Assembly: GCF_014395225.1 (NCBI RefSeq)
Contig: NZ_CP060723.1
Location: 4,836,001-4,900,000, forward strand
From: Pedobacter roseus
GTDB taxonomy: Bacteria > Bacteroidota > Bacteroidia > Sphingobacteriales > Sphingobacteriaceae
Reading direction: 5' to 3'
DNA: 64,000 nucleotides
In this document: piece by piece, positions 43,304 through 52,003 of the stretch
How the letters are laid out: every line of letters starts with the position of its first letter
Numbering within the stretch: the stretch's first letter is position 1
Translations under genes and position numbers: made by a program
Notes under the pieces: model-generated
Database searches by the model: none
Told to the model about the DNA's origin: nothing
What the model saw: only the letters and a program-made list of their open reading frames with translations

Positions 43304-43733
43304 TGATTTCCGCGAATTTATTCAGGCTCTTAATAACCAGGGTGTAAAGTATATTCTGGTGGGTGGATATTCCGTAATACTTCATGGATATTCAAGGACA
43401 ACTGGGGATATGGATATTTGGGTTGAGAGAACGGAAGAAAATTATAGAAAAATATTCAATGCTTTTTTTCAATTTGGAATGCCTGTGTTTGATATGACCA
43501 AAGACAACTTTCTTCATCATCCAGATTGGGAGGTTTTTAGTTTCGGACGTCCACCGGTATCAATTGATTTAATGATTATTGTAAAAGGATTAAATTTTGA
43601 TGAATGTTATCCAAATTCAGTTTTTTTTGAAGAAGATGGATTAAAAATCAGAACTATAAATTATAATGACCTTTTACTTGCTAAAAAATCGGCCGCAAGG
43701 GCAAAGGATATTAATGATTTAGAAAATTTATAA
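43284..43733 (+). CDS. MNT/DUF6036-like nucleotidyltransferase
   Basis: 149 residues with the polymerase-beta-type nucleotidyltransferase core: YILVGGYSVILHGYSRTTGDMDIWVE (GG-x-S, then D-x-D), and the third acidic position probably in SIDLMIIVKGL. YNDLLLAKKSAARAKDINDLENL closes it. Such proteins are antitoxins or toxins in several systems (AbiEii, MNT-HEPN). Overlap with the upstream small gene suggests a two-component module. Which partner, if either, is toxic is unknown. Confidence 0.82.
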   Translation: MGNIFNDDFREFIQALNNQGVKYILVGGYSVILHGYSRTTGDMDIWVERTEENYRKIFNAFFQFGMPVFDMTKDNFLHHPDWEVFSFGRPPVSIDLMIIVKGLNFDECYPNSVFFEEDGLKIRTINYNDLLLAKKSAARAKDINDLENL

Positions 43734-43735
43734 CA

Positions 43736-44092
43736 ATGTTTAAAACTGCTACGCCAATTCTTGCCTCGTTAAATGCAGAAGAAACCATAAAATTCTACAC
43801 CGAAAAACTGGGTTTCACCTTCCATAACAATTGGGATGGTTATGTTATTTTTAGTAAAGACGACATTAGCATCCACCTGTGGCCCACTGATGACGAAAGC
43901 ATCCCTAAAAACACAGGTTGTTATATTTATGTTACTGCAGTTGATGAACTTTATGCTGCCTATTCCGAACAAGGAGTAGTCCATCCAAACGGAAAATTAA
44001 AAAATATGCCCTGGGGCATGAGGCAGTTCTCCATTTTAGATAACAGCGGCAATATTATCCATTTTGGAGAAGATATTTCGGAAAAAGCCTAA
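43736..44092 (+). CDS. VOC family protein (glyoxalase / bleomycin-resistance fold)
   Basis: 118 residues with the paired beta-alpha-beta-beta-beta modules: ASLNAEETIKFYTEKLGFTFHNNWDGYVIFSKDDISIHLWP, then NTGCYIYVTAVDELYAAY, and MRQFSILDNSGNIIHFGE. Resembles bleomycin-binding resistance proteins in size, but the ligand cannot be assigned. It starts two bases after the nucleotidyltransferase gene and is the last gene of the small cluster. Confidence 0.85.
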   Translation: MFKTATPILASLNAEETIKFYTEKLGFTFHNNWDGYVIFSKDDISIHLWPTDDESIPKNTGCYIYVTAVDELYAAYSEQGVVHPNGKLKNMPWGMRQFSILDNSGNIIHFGEDISEKA

Positions 44093-44235
44093 GCTTTAAT
44101 ACAAAAAGCTTAACAAAAAGGCAATTACCCAATAATATTTCTTTCTTAAACCACTTAGCAAAAAATACCGCTTAAAAAACGCTGAATAATGAATTAAAAC
44201 ACCTATAATTATTACAAAACATAGGCATTTTAGCC

Positions 44236-44267
44236 TTTGGTTTCAAAGCGATTAATAATTATATTTG
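44236..44267 (+). promoter_or_regulatory. Bacteroidota-type promoter of pdhB
   Basis: TTTG (44236-44239) and a perfect TAnnTTTG box, TATATTTG (44260-44267), are separated by 20 bp. The pdhB ATG follows 21 bp downstream. The upstream part of the gap (44093-44235) holds no other recognisable feature. Confidence 0.8.
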
Positions 44268-44288
44268 CCACCGTTATTAAAATTTACA

Positions 44289-45275
44289 ATGAGAGAAATC
44301 CAATTTAGAGAAGCACTACGCGAAGCCATGAGCGAAGAAATGCGTAAAGATGACCGCGTTTTTTTATTAGGTGAAGAAGTAGCAGAATATAACGGAGCGT
44401 ACAAAGTAAGTCAGGGTATGCTTGATGAGTTTGGTGCGAAACGTATTATCGATACCCCAATTGCCGAATTAGGTTTCGCAGGTATTGCAACTGGTGCCGC
44501 AACAGCAGGCCTTATTCCAATTGTGGAATTTATGACCTTTAACTTCTCATTAGTAGCTATTGATCAGATTATCAACGGTGCTGCTAAAATTTTATCAATG
44601 AGTGGTGGTCAGTTCTCATGCCCTATGGTTTTCCGCGGCCCAACTGGTAACGCAGGTCAATTAGGTGCACAGCACTCTCAAAACTTCGAAAACTGGTTTG
44701 CAAACACACCAGGCTTAAAGGTTGTTGTTCCTTCAACTCCTTATGATGCAAAAGGATTATTAAAACAAGCTATCATTGATCCGGATCCGGTTATTTTCAT
44801 GGAATCAGAGGTAATGTACGGCGATAAAGGCGACGTTCCTGCAGAAGAATATTATATCGAATTTGGTAAAGCTAATGTAACTAAACAAGGTACTGACGTA
44901 ACCATCGTAACTTTCGGTAAAATGTTAACACGCGTGGTTAATCCAGCCGTAGAAGAATTAACTAAAGAAGGAATTAATGTTGAGGTGATCGATTTACGTA
45001 CCGTACGTCCTATCGATTATGATACCATTATTGCTTCGGTTAAGAAAACAAACCGTTTGGTTGTTGTAGAAGAAGCCTGGCCTTTAGCATCTCTTTCTGG
45101 AGAGATTGCATTTATGGTACAGAAACATGCATTTGATTACTTAGACGCACCGGTTTTACGCATAACCTGTGCCGATGTTCCACTTCCATACTCACCAACT
45201 TTAATCGCGGCGAGCTTACCAAATGCTGATCGTGTAGTTAAAGCGGTAAAAGAAGTAATGTACGTTAAAAAATAA
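44289..45275 (+). CDS. pdhB: Pyruvate dehydrogenase E1 component, beta subunit
   Basis: 328 residues from ATG 44289 (MREIQFREALREAMSEEMRKD). The transketolase pyrimidine-binding domain has VFLLGEEVAEYNGAYKVSQG, IDTPIAELGFAGIATGAA and LGAQHSQNFENWFANTPGLKVVVPS. The C-terminal domain has DVTIVTFGKMLTRVVNPAVEEL. With the alpha subunit it decarboxylates pyruvate and acetylates lipoyl groups. The alpha gene is not in the window, so the complex genes are split here. Confidence 0.94.
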   Translation: MREIQFREALREAMSEEMRKDDRVFLLGEEVAEYNGAYKVSQGMLDEFGAKRIIDTPIAELGFAGIATGAATAGLIPIVEFMTFNFSLVAIDQIINGAAKILSMSGGQFSCPMVFRGPTGNAGQLGAQHSQNFENWFANTPGLKVVVPSTPYDAKGLLKQAIIDPDPVIFMESEVMYGDKGDVPAEEYYIEFGKANVTKQGTDVTIVTFGKMLTRVVNPAVEELTKEGINVEVIDLRTVRPIDYDTIIASVKKTNRLVVVEEAWPLASLSGEIAFMVQKHAFDYLDAPVLRITCADVPLPYSPTLIAASLPNADRVVKAVKEVMYVKK

Positions 45276-45632
45276 ATGCCAGTCTCAGCGTAGTCTGTCA
45301 GTCTGAGCGTAGTCGAAGACCAAAAACATATAAATCCTCCAAAGAAATTTGGGGGATTTTTTTATTTCCCCTTTTCCGTGTCCTCTGTGTTTCCGTGGCA
45401 AATATTCGAAAATTTATGTTCAGTAATCCTTCGGTTTAATCAGCCCCGCCATTCATTGCAATCTTTTTGGATAAGCTTGTCAGCATATTCAAGGTTGCTG
45501 CAACCAAAAAGTATTTCCATTTCTGTCTGGTTTAGTTAACCCCTGTCTGTATAAAAAACACAATTCAGTTTCCTGCTCAGAGCCAAAAAACCACACTAAA
45601 TTTTTATATTCGTCGTAAAATAAATTCCCTAT
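45276..45632. terminator. Gene-free gap with a pdhB terminator and repeat fragments
   Basis: A 12-bp stem (45332-45343 with 45348-45359, one T-G pair, GAAA loop) followed by T7 is the pdhB terminator on the plus strand. Before it, GTCTCAGCGTAGTC and GTCAGTCTGAGCGTAGTCG (45283-45318) are dispersed repeat phrases. After it, GTGTCCTCTGTGTTTCCGTG (45378-45397) is another phrase; a relative is at 31956. The rest (45400-45632) holds no gene I can support. Confidence 0.75.
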
Positions 45633-46208
45633 ATGCCCGACAATTACATAGCCGACCAAACATTCGAAAAAACCGATTTTACTATACGGGCGCTCACAAA
45701 AGCAGAATACGAAAACTGTAAATTCATCAACTGCAATTTCTCGGGGTCTGACTTAAGTGGTGTGAAGTTTTTAGACTGCGAATTTATTTCCTGCAATTTA
45801 AGTTTGGCCAGCCTAACCAAAACCTCTTTTATAGACATCAATTTTCAAGGCTGTAAAATGCTGGGCTTACGGTTCGAAAACTGCAACGATTTTGGTTTGG
45901 CATTCAGCTTTAACAACTGCAAACTGGACCATTCCTCTTTTTATAAATTAAAACTAAAGAAAACGGCTTTTAAAAATTCTCAATTGCATGAAGTCGATTT
46001 TTCTGAAAGTGACTTAGCAAACGCAACTTTTGAGAATTGCGATTTATTAAATGCTACTTTTGATAGGACTATCCTCGAAAAAGCAGATTTCAAAACAGCT
46101 TACAATTATTCCATAGATCCGGATAACAACAGGATCAAAAAAGCAAGATTTTCAAAATCAGGACTCGCAGGGTTATTGCACAAATACGATATACAGATTA
46201 GCGAATAA
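45633..46208 (+). CDS. Pentapeptide-repeat protein
   Basis: 191 residues built of A(D/N)LxX-type repeats: FTKAEYENCKFINCNFSGSDL-like strings and CKMLGLRFENCNDFGLAFSFNNC, with a short interruption near the middle as in Qnr/McbG proteins. It forms a right-handed quadrilateral beta-helix. Qnr proteins mimic DNA and protect gyrase from quinolones; whether this one does cannot be told from sequence. The C-terminal 20 residues (SGLAGLLHKYDIQISE) fit the Qnr-type capping helix. Confidence 0.85.
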   Translation: MPDNYIADQTFEKTDFTIRALTKAEYENCKFINCNFSGSDLSGVKFLDCEFISCNLSLASLTKTSFIDINFQGCKMLGLRFENCNDFGLAFSFNNCKLDHSSFYKLKLKKTAFKNSQLHEVDFSESDLANATFENCDLLNATFDRTILEKADFKTAYNYSIDPDNNRIKKARFSKSGLAGLLHKYDIQISE

Positions 46209-46241
46209 TATTTGTAAATTCACCTTGCAAAACCATCAGAT

Positions 46242-46619
46242 ATGGATCAGCCTAAACCAGAAAATATTGATCAATATATCGCGAGGTTCCCTGTTGAAAC
46301 GCAAAAGTTATTGCAAAAGGTTCGTGAAACCATCCAGCAGGCGGCACCAGAAGCTAAAGAGGTGATCAGCTACGGTATGCCAGCATTTAAACAACACACT
46401 GTGCTGGTATATTTTGCAGGTTATGCTAAACACATCGGTTTTTATCCAACCAGCTCAGGTATAGAAAATTTTAAGGATGAATTTGCCAATTATAAATGGA
46501 GCAAGGGTGCCGTTCAGTTTCCTTTAGATAAGCCCCTACCTCTGGAACTGATTACGAGGATAACAAAGTTTAAAGCGGAAAAAGATCTAGAGAAAGTGAA
46601 GAAAAAGAAAGCGATGTGA
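46242..46619 (+). CDS. DUF1801 / YdhG-type protein
   Basis: 125 residues with the family strings NIDQYIARFPVETQKLLQKVRETIQQAAPEAKEVISYGMPAF, VYFAGYAKHIGFYP and KGAVQFPLDKPLPLELITRI. The family is sometimes annotated as an iron chaperone, but the role is not well supported. It starts 33 bp after the pentapeptide-repeat gene and ends with a Lys-rich tail (KVKKKKAM). Confidence 0.83.
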   Translation: MDQPKPENIDQYIARFPVETQKLLQKVRETIQQAAPEAKEVISYGMPAFKQHTVLVYFAGYAKHIGFYPTSSGIENFKDEFANYKWSKGAVQFPLDKPLPLELITRITKFKAEKDLEKVKKKKAM

Positions 46620-46735
46620 CGCTATTTTTTCTCAAAAACTTACTCACAAATTTCGGTGGAAAACTTCATTTTAAAAATCCTTAAATAACGCAAATCCTCA
46701 TTAGCTTTGCTTCCTTTAATTTTACCCATTAGGAT

Positions 46736-49027
46736 ATGTTAAGCCACCATAAAATAATTGCAGCCGAATTAAAAGTTGCAGAAAAACAAGTAACCGCAAC
46801 CGTAAACCTGTTAGATGAAGGTGCAACAGTACCTTTTATTTCACGTTACCGTAAAGAGGCAACCGGTAGTTTAGACGAGGTTGAGGTAGCCGCAATCCGC
46901 GATAGGGTGTTGCAATTACGCGATTTGGACAAACGCCGTGAAGCGATTTTAAAATCGATGACCGAACTCGGTAAATTAACCCCAGAACTTGAAAAACAGA
47001 TTAACGAAGCGGAAACCATTTCGCTGCTAGAAGATATTTACCTGCCATATAAACCAAAACGTAAAACACGTGCATCGGTGGCAAAAGAAAAAGGACTGGA
47101 ACCTTTAGCCCTGCAAATATTTGATCAAAGCAATTTTGACTTAAGTACGGAAGCAGATAAATTTATCGATACTGAAAAAGGTGTAAACTCCCTCGATGAA
47201 GCTTTGGCTGGTGCCAGGGATATCATTGCTGAAATGATATCTGAAAATGCTGAAGCCCGTACCAAAATGCGCACCTATTTTCAGGAAAAATCAGCTTTTA
47301 AATCGGAAGTAATTAAAGGAAAAGAAGAAGAAGGTATTAAATACAAAGATTACTTCGAATGGAGCGAGCCGGTTAAAACAGCTGCATCACACCGGGTTTT
47401 GGCCATGCGCCGTGGCGAAAAAGAGTTAATTTTACGGTTAGATGCGCTACCTCCTGCAGAAGAAGCGGTTGCTATTTTAGAAAATCAGTTTATTTTAGGT
47501 AATAATGCAGCGTCAAAACAAGTTCAGCAGGCTTTAGAAGATGGTTATAAACGTTTGTTGGAACCAGCAATGGAAACTGAATTACGCGTATTAACCAAAC
47601 AGAAGGCGGATGAAGAAGCGATCCGTGTTTTTGCAGAAAATGCACGTCAGTTGTTATTGGCGGCACCAATGGGGCAAAAAAATGTATTGGCGATTGATCC
47701 TGGTTTCCGTACGGGCTGTAAAGTGGTTTGTTTAGATAAGCAAGGTCAGTTATTAGAAAACACAGCAATTTACCCTCATACCGGACAAGGCAATGTAAAA
47801 AATGCCGAATTCACCATCCAACAACTTTGTGAAAAATATGATATTGAAGCCATTGCCATTGGTAACGGTACCGCAGGAAGAGAAACTGAAGCGTTTGTTC
47901 GTGCTTTGAATTTACCGCACATCACCATCGTAATGGTTAACGAAAGTGGCGCATCCATTTATTCCGCTTCAGATGTGGCCAGAGAAGAATTTCCTACGCA
48001 GGATATTACGGTGCGTGGTGCCGTTTCAATTGGTCGCCGTTTAATGGATCCATTGGCCGAATTGGTAAAAATCGATCCAAAATCTATCGGTGTTGGCCAG
48101 TACCAGCATGATGTTGATCAGAATAAATTACAGGCGAGTTTAGATGATACGGTAATCAGCGCTGTAAATGCTGTTGGGGTAGAGCTAAATACAGCTTCTA
48201 AACAAATTTTAGCTTATGTATCAGGTTTAGGGCCAACTTTAGCGCAGAATATTGTTGATTACAGAAATACCCACGGCGCATTTAAAAACCGCGAAAGTTT
48301 GAAAAAAGTCCCTCGCTTAGGCGACAAAGCTTATGAGCAGGCTGCAGGTTTCTTACGCATCCGCAATGCGGAGAATGTTTTGGATACCAGTGGCGTTCAC
48401 CCTGAGCGTTATGCCGTAGTAGATAAAATGGCTAAAGACCTGGGAACAACCGTTGCAGCGCTGATGAAAGATACACAGTTGCAAAAACAGATCAAGCCAC
48501 AACAATATGTGACCGATGAAATTGGTTTGCCTACCTTGAATGATATTCTAAAAGAACTGGCAAAACCAGGCCGCGACCCACGTGAGCAGTTTGAGGCTTT
48601 CAGCTTTACTGATGGCGTAAATGAAATTGCCGATTTAAGAACAGGCATGAAACTGCCGGGAATTGTAACCAACATTACCAATTTTGGTGCTTTTGTTGAT
48701 ATAGGCGTTCATCAGGATGGCCTGGTACACACCAGCCAATTGGCCAACCGTTTTGTCGCCAACCCTAATGATATAGTAAAAGTGCACCAAAAGGTAGAAG
48801 TTACCATAATGGAAGTTGATGTTGCCCGTAAAAGGATTTCACTATCTATGAAAACTGAAACTAGTCCGAAGTCTGAAGTCCGTAGTCGGGAGTCTAAAGA
48901 GCACAAGCCAAAGCAAGAATACAAACCTAACAACAGTAAGCCTAATTTTAAACCCCGCAATGAACCAAAAGATGCTGATGGCGATTTACAGGAAAAATTA
49001 GCAAAGCTAAAAGGTATGTTTAAATAA
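46736..49027 (+). CDS. tex: Tex family RNA-binding transcription accessory protein
   Basis: 763 residues. An N-terminal helical region leads to the YqgF-like domain (VLAIDPGFRTGCKVVCLDKQG near 320), the helix-hairpin-helix pair (YVSGLGPTLAQNIVDYRNTHG) and an S1 domain (KLPGIVTNITNFGAFVDIGVHQDGLVHTS). The last 50 residues are a charged tail. Residues about 710-723 (SPKSEVRSRESKEH) are encoded by a segment that looks like the dispersed phrase repeat, an unusual in-frame capture. A TAGCTTTG box at 46702-46709 may be the -7 element. Confidence 0.93.
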   Translation: MLSHHKIIAAELKVAEKQVTATVNLLDEGATVPFISRYRKEATGSLDEVEVAAIRDRVLQLRDLDKRREAILKSMTELGKLTPELEKQINEAETISLLEDIYLPYKPKRKTRASVAKEKGLEPLALQIFDQSNFDLSTEADKFIDTEKGVNSLDEALAGARDIIAEMISENAEARTKMRTYFQEKSAFKSEVIKGKEEEGIKYKDYFEWSEPVKTAASHRVLAMRRGEKELILRLDALPPAEEAVAILENQFILGNNAASKQVQQALEDGYKRLLEPAMETELRVLTKQKADEEAIRVFAENARQLLLAAPMGQKNVLAIDPGFRTGCKVVCLDKQGQLLENTAIYPHTGQGNVKNAEFTIQQLCEKYDIEAIAIGNGTAGRETEAFVRALNLPHITIVMVNESGASIYSASDVAREEFPTQDITVRGAVSIGRRLMDPLAELVKIDPKSIGVGQYQHDVDQNKLQASLDDTVISAVNAVGVELNTASKQILAYVSGLGPTLAQNIVDYRNTHGAFKNRESLKKVPRLGDKAYEQAAGFLRIRNAENVLDTSGVHPERYAVVDKMAKDLGTTVAALMKDTQLQKQIKPQQYVTDEIGLPTLNDILKELAKPGRDPREQFEAFSFTDGVNEIADLRTGMKLPGIVTNITNFGAFVDIGVHQDGLVHTSQLANRFVANPNDIVKVHQKVEVTIMEVDVARKRISLSMKTETSPKSEVRSRESKEHKPKQEYKPNNSKPNFKPRNEPKDADGDLQEKLAKLKGMFK
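48862..48900. repeat. Phrase repeat inside the tex coding region
   Basis: The bases AGTCCGAAGTCTGAAGTCCG then TAGTCGGGAGTCTAAAG belong to the same family as 24258-24356 (there in the opposite orientation, with GGACTCCCGACTAAA) and 16045-16080. Here they are in frame and code for part of the Tex tail linker. Confidence 0.65.
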
Positions 49028-49032
49028 AAAAA

Positions 49033-49117
49033 TCGTCATTTCGACTGAACGATAACGGAATGGAGAAATCTTTGAACACATTCGAAATAGATTTCTCCAC
49101 TACGGTTGAAATGACGA
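49033..49117. repeat. Inverted pair of TCGTCATTTC repeats
   Basis: Outer arms TCGTCATTTC (49033-49042) and GAAATGACGA (49108-49117), and inner arms GGAGAAATCT (49062-49071) and AGATTTCTCC (49089-49098), make a hairpin about 85 bp long. It lies between convergent tex and mscS genes and overlaps the mscS stop codon. It may end transcription from both sides, though no T-run is present. Confidence 0.82.
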
Positions 49118-50188
49118 TCTATCTATATCCCTAAACTCCAACCTTTTCTTTTGTAAACTTTCCGGATAATTGGTTTGAATAAAATAAATCATTGCTTCCC
49201 TTACATAACACCTTAAATCGAAAGCTTTTGACGAATTGGAGGCACTCATTAAAAAACGCACCTCAATGGCACCATCTTTAGTGCTATCGGTAACCTGCAC
49301 TACATTTACCCGTTTATCCCACAATACATTTGCATTCAGCAAACGCGTTAGTTCCTCGCGCAAAGGTTCAATAGGAATAGTATAATCAAGGTATAAAAAA
49401 ACAGTTCCTAACAGGTCGGCAGAAACTCGTGTCCAGTTCTGAAAAGGTTTTTCTATAAAATAGTTTATCGGTAAAATCAACCTGCGTTGATCCCATATAT
49501 TAACCACCACATAAGTGAGGGTTATTTCTTCTACCTTTCCCCATTCACCCTCCACAATTAAAACATCATCAATCCTGATGGGCTGCGTAAAAGCAATCTG
49601 AAAACCCGCCAATAAATTTCCCAGTGATTTTTGCGCAGCAAAACCAATGATAATTCCCCCTATTCCAACCCCCGTAAGCAAACCCGCCCCAATTTTGCGC
49701 ATACTATCAAAACTCAATAAAATAATGGCTGCAGTAATTAAAATGATGAGCGAAACGATAAATTTCCTAACAAACTGTAGCTGCGTCCTTATTTTTCGCT
49801 CTTTCAGGTTATTTTCCTTATTCAGATCGTATTTCAGGTAAAAGTAATCCTCCAATACATTTATTAAACGCACCAATATTAATGCAAAAGTGATGGTTAA
49901 GGCAATTTCTAACGCTTTCGTAATGGGCAACCTAAATGAGGGCGACATCTCCATTAATGTAAGCGAAAAATTAAGCAACAACAATGGAATAAAAACCGCA
50001 ACCGGCCTTCTTAAATGTTTAATGGTTGATTTTATAATAATAAAATCCCACCAGCGCGAAAGCAGGATAAAAGTTTTATGGATGATAAACTTGATCATAA
50101 TCCCCAGCAAAACTGCTACTAAACCAATAATCAGGTTTTTAAAAAACAAAGGAATTGGATAACCGAAAATCTGGTCGATATACTGCAT
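49100..50188 (-). CDS. MscS-family mechanosensitive ion channel
   Basis: 362 residues from ATG 50188 (MQYIDQIFGYPIPLFF). Four hydrophobic segments occupy about 10-200. The pore-lining helix is in GAGLLTGVGIGGIIIGFAAQKSLGNLLAG, and the following beta domain has FTQPIRIDDVLIVEGEWGKVEEITLTYVVV. It opens under membrane tension to release solutes. An in-frame extension to 50281 reads as non-coding. The last residues (SSFQP) are encoded within the repeat at 49108-49117 and its flank, so the C-terminus has been changed by the element. Confidence 0.9.
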   Translation of the reverse strand: MQYIDQIFGYPIPLFFKNLIIGLVAVLLGIMIKFIIHKTFILLSRWWDFIIIKSTIKHLRRPVAVFIPLLLLNFSLTLMEMSPSFRLPITKALEIALTITFALILVRLINVLEDYFYLKYDLNKENNLKERKIRTQLQFVRKFIVSLIILITAAIILLSFDSMRKIGAGLLTGVGIGGIIIGFAAQKSLGNLLAGFQIAFTQPIRIDDVLIVEGEWGKVEEITLTYVVVNIWDQRRLILPINYFIEKPFQNWTRVSADLLGTVFLYLDYTIPIEPLREELTRLLNANVLWDKRVNVVQVTDSTKDGAIEVRFLMSASNSSKAFDLRCYVREAMIYFIQTNYPESLQKKRLEFRDIDRSSFQP

Positions 50189-50336
50189 ACAAGAAATTTG
50201 CTGGTTAATAAATACGGCGGTAAGCCAATAGATATTCTTATAACAGCTATATTTTTGGATTGTTTGCCAACAGAAAATCAATAGGCGGAAATAAATTATT
50301 TACATTAGTCTTTTATAGATCTTTTAAAAGAAAGAA

Positions 50337-50999
50337 ATGAGTTTTTTTGATGCCCATAGTATATTTTTTACGGTTCTTGGCTATAAAATGAGCTATCTGG
50401 AATTTTTCGCAGTAATTACCGGGATTATTTCTGTTGTTCTTTCTGCAAAAGCAAGTGTTTGGAGCTGGCCAGCAGGTATCGTTAATGTTTTTCTATCAGC
50501 CTTTTTATATTACCAAAGCCAGCTTTATCCCGATATGTTTTTAATGGTTTTCTTCTTTGTAACCAATATTATGGGCTGGTGGCGCTGGACCAATCCGAAA
50601 CCTGGTGAAGAAGATAAAAACAAAGAACTTAAAATCAGCTTTATGCCCCTGAGGCAGTTTTTAATGTTACTGGCTGTTGGCATTGTTGGCACATTTTTGA
50701 TGGGTACTTTAGCTGGTCAGCTCCATAATTGGCTTCCATTGTTATTTAATTTACCAAGTGCCTACCCTTTTGTTGATTCGTTTATTTTTGTAATGAGTGT
50801 AATCACCACTTTTTTAATGATCCAGAAAAGGGTAGAATGTTGGATTATCTGGTTAATTATTGATGTTGTGGCTACTTACTTATATTTTTTAAAAGGCATC
50901 AAGTTTATGGGGGTAGAATATTTCGTCTTCACTATTATAGCGGCCTTTGCACTGTGGCATTGGATTAAAGAATACAGAAGTTATTCTAAAACAGCATGA
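50337..50999 (+). CDS. pnuC: Nicotinamide riboside transporter PnuC
   Basis: 220 residues, about seven hydrophobic segments. Conserved features are VLSAKASVWSWPAGIVNVFLS, FFFVTNIMGWWRWTNP and KRVECWIIWLIIDVVATYLYFLKG, the W-rich family signature. It imports nicotinamide riboside by facilitated diffusion. Its stop codon overlaps the start of nadR (ATGA), so transport is translationally coupled to phosphorylation and trapping. Confidence 0.93.
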   Translation: MSFFDAHSIFFTVLGYKMSYLEFFAVITGIISVVLSAKASVWSWPAGIVNVFLSAFLYYQSQLYPDMFLMVFFFVTNIMGWWRWTNPKPGEEDKNKELKISFMPLRQFLMLLAVGIVGTFLMGTLAGQLHNWLPLLFNLPSAYPFVDSFIFVMSVITTFLMIQKRVECWIIWLIIDVVATYLYFLKGIKFMGVEYFVFTIIAAFALWHWIKEYRSYSKTA

Positions 51000-51961
51000 A
51001 AAGGGGATTAGTTATAGGCAAGTTTATGCCAATCCATAAAGGGCATATTGCCCTGATTAATTTTGCTGCTGCACATTGCGATGAGTTGATTGTATCGATG
51101 AGCTTTACCCCTGAAGACAAAATTGACCCGGTATTGCGTTTTCAATGGATAAAGCAAATATTTAAAAGCAAGCCCAATATTAAGCCAGCCATTATTGCTG
51201 ATGATTTTGATGACGAAACCTTGCCCCTAAGTGAGCGAACCAATATATGGGCCATCAGAATGCGGGAGGTTTATCCAAAAATTGATATGCTATTCAGTTC
51301 TGAATTTTATGGACCACCCTTCGCCCATAATTTACAGGCAGAACATATCCTCTTTGATGAGCCAAGGAAATTCGTCCCGATTTCTGCTACGCTGATCAGA
51401 AACCATCCTTTCCAATATTGGGAATTTATCCCTGAACAAGTGAGACCATATTTTACAAAAAAGATTTGTTTCTACGGACCGGAAAGCACCGGAAAATCGA
51501 CTATGGCCGAAAAGATGGCTGTACATTACCATACCGTTTTTGTTCCCGAAGTTGCACGCGAATTAATTACCTCTAACGATATCACTGTTGACGACATTAT
51601 CAAAATAGGTAAAGCACAAACAGAAAGGATAAAAGAAAAAACAAGCATTGCCAATAAAATCGTTTTTTGCGATACGGACTTAATCACCACAAAAATATAT
51701 TCGCAATATTATTTAAATCAGGTTCCAGATATCCTTAACGATCTTGAAAATGAAATCAGTTACGATTTATATTTCTTATTGGATATTGATGTAGAATGGG
51801 TTGCTGATCATCTCCGCGATTTTGGCGACAGGCGTTTGGAAATGTTTAATCTGTTTAAAAGGGAACTCGAAAAGCGGGGTATTAACTATATCCACATAAG
51901 TGGAAATTATCATGAACGTGAAGAGAAAATCAAAAAAATTATAGATTCTACTTTGCAATAA
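50996..51961 (+). CDS. nadR: NadR-like NMN adenylyltransferase / ribosylnicotinamide kinase
   Basis: 321 residues. The N-terminal nucleotidyltransferase domain has RGLVIGKFMPIHKGHIALI (GKFxPxHxGH) and the ISATLIRNHP motif. The kinase domain starts FYGPESTGKSTMAEKMA (P-loop) and has VFCDTDLITTKIYSQYY. No N-terminal repressor helix-turn-helix is present, unlike enterobacterial NadR. With PnuC it turns imported nicotinamide riboside into NAD. Confidence 0.92.
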   Translation: MKRGLVIGKFMPIHKGHIALINFAAAHCDELIVSMSFTPEDKIDPVLRFQWIKQIFKSKPNIKPAIIADDFDDETLPLSERTNIWAIRMREVYPKIDMLFSSEFYGPPFAHNLQAEHILFDEPRKFVPISATLIRNHPFQYWEFIPEQVRPYFTKKICFYGPESTGKSTMAEKMAVHYHTVFVPEVARELITSNDITVDDIIKIGKAQTERIKEKTSIANKIVFCDTDLITTKIYSQYYLNQVPDILNDLENEISYDLYFLLDIDVEWVADHLRDFGDRRLEMFNLFKRELEKRGINYIHISGNYHEREEKIKKIIDSTLQ

Positions 51962-52003
51962 ATAATTCTATTTTTTGTATCTTCAATTCAAATCCAAAAT
52001 GAT

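Noticed and set aside
45440..45520. 26-codon minus-strand open frame (MEILFGCSNLEYADKLIQK...)
   Set aside because: It looks vaguely protein-like but is too short, has no conserved neighbour or start signal, and may be a decayed fragment.
50289..50336. Riboswitch upstream of pnuC-nadR
   Set aside because: The gap to the divergent mscS gene is short and AT-rich, with no recognisable NAD- or thiamine-type aptamer.
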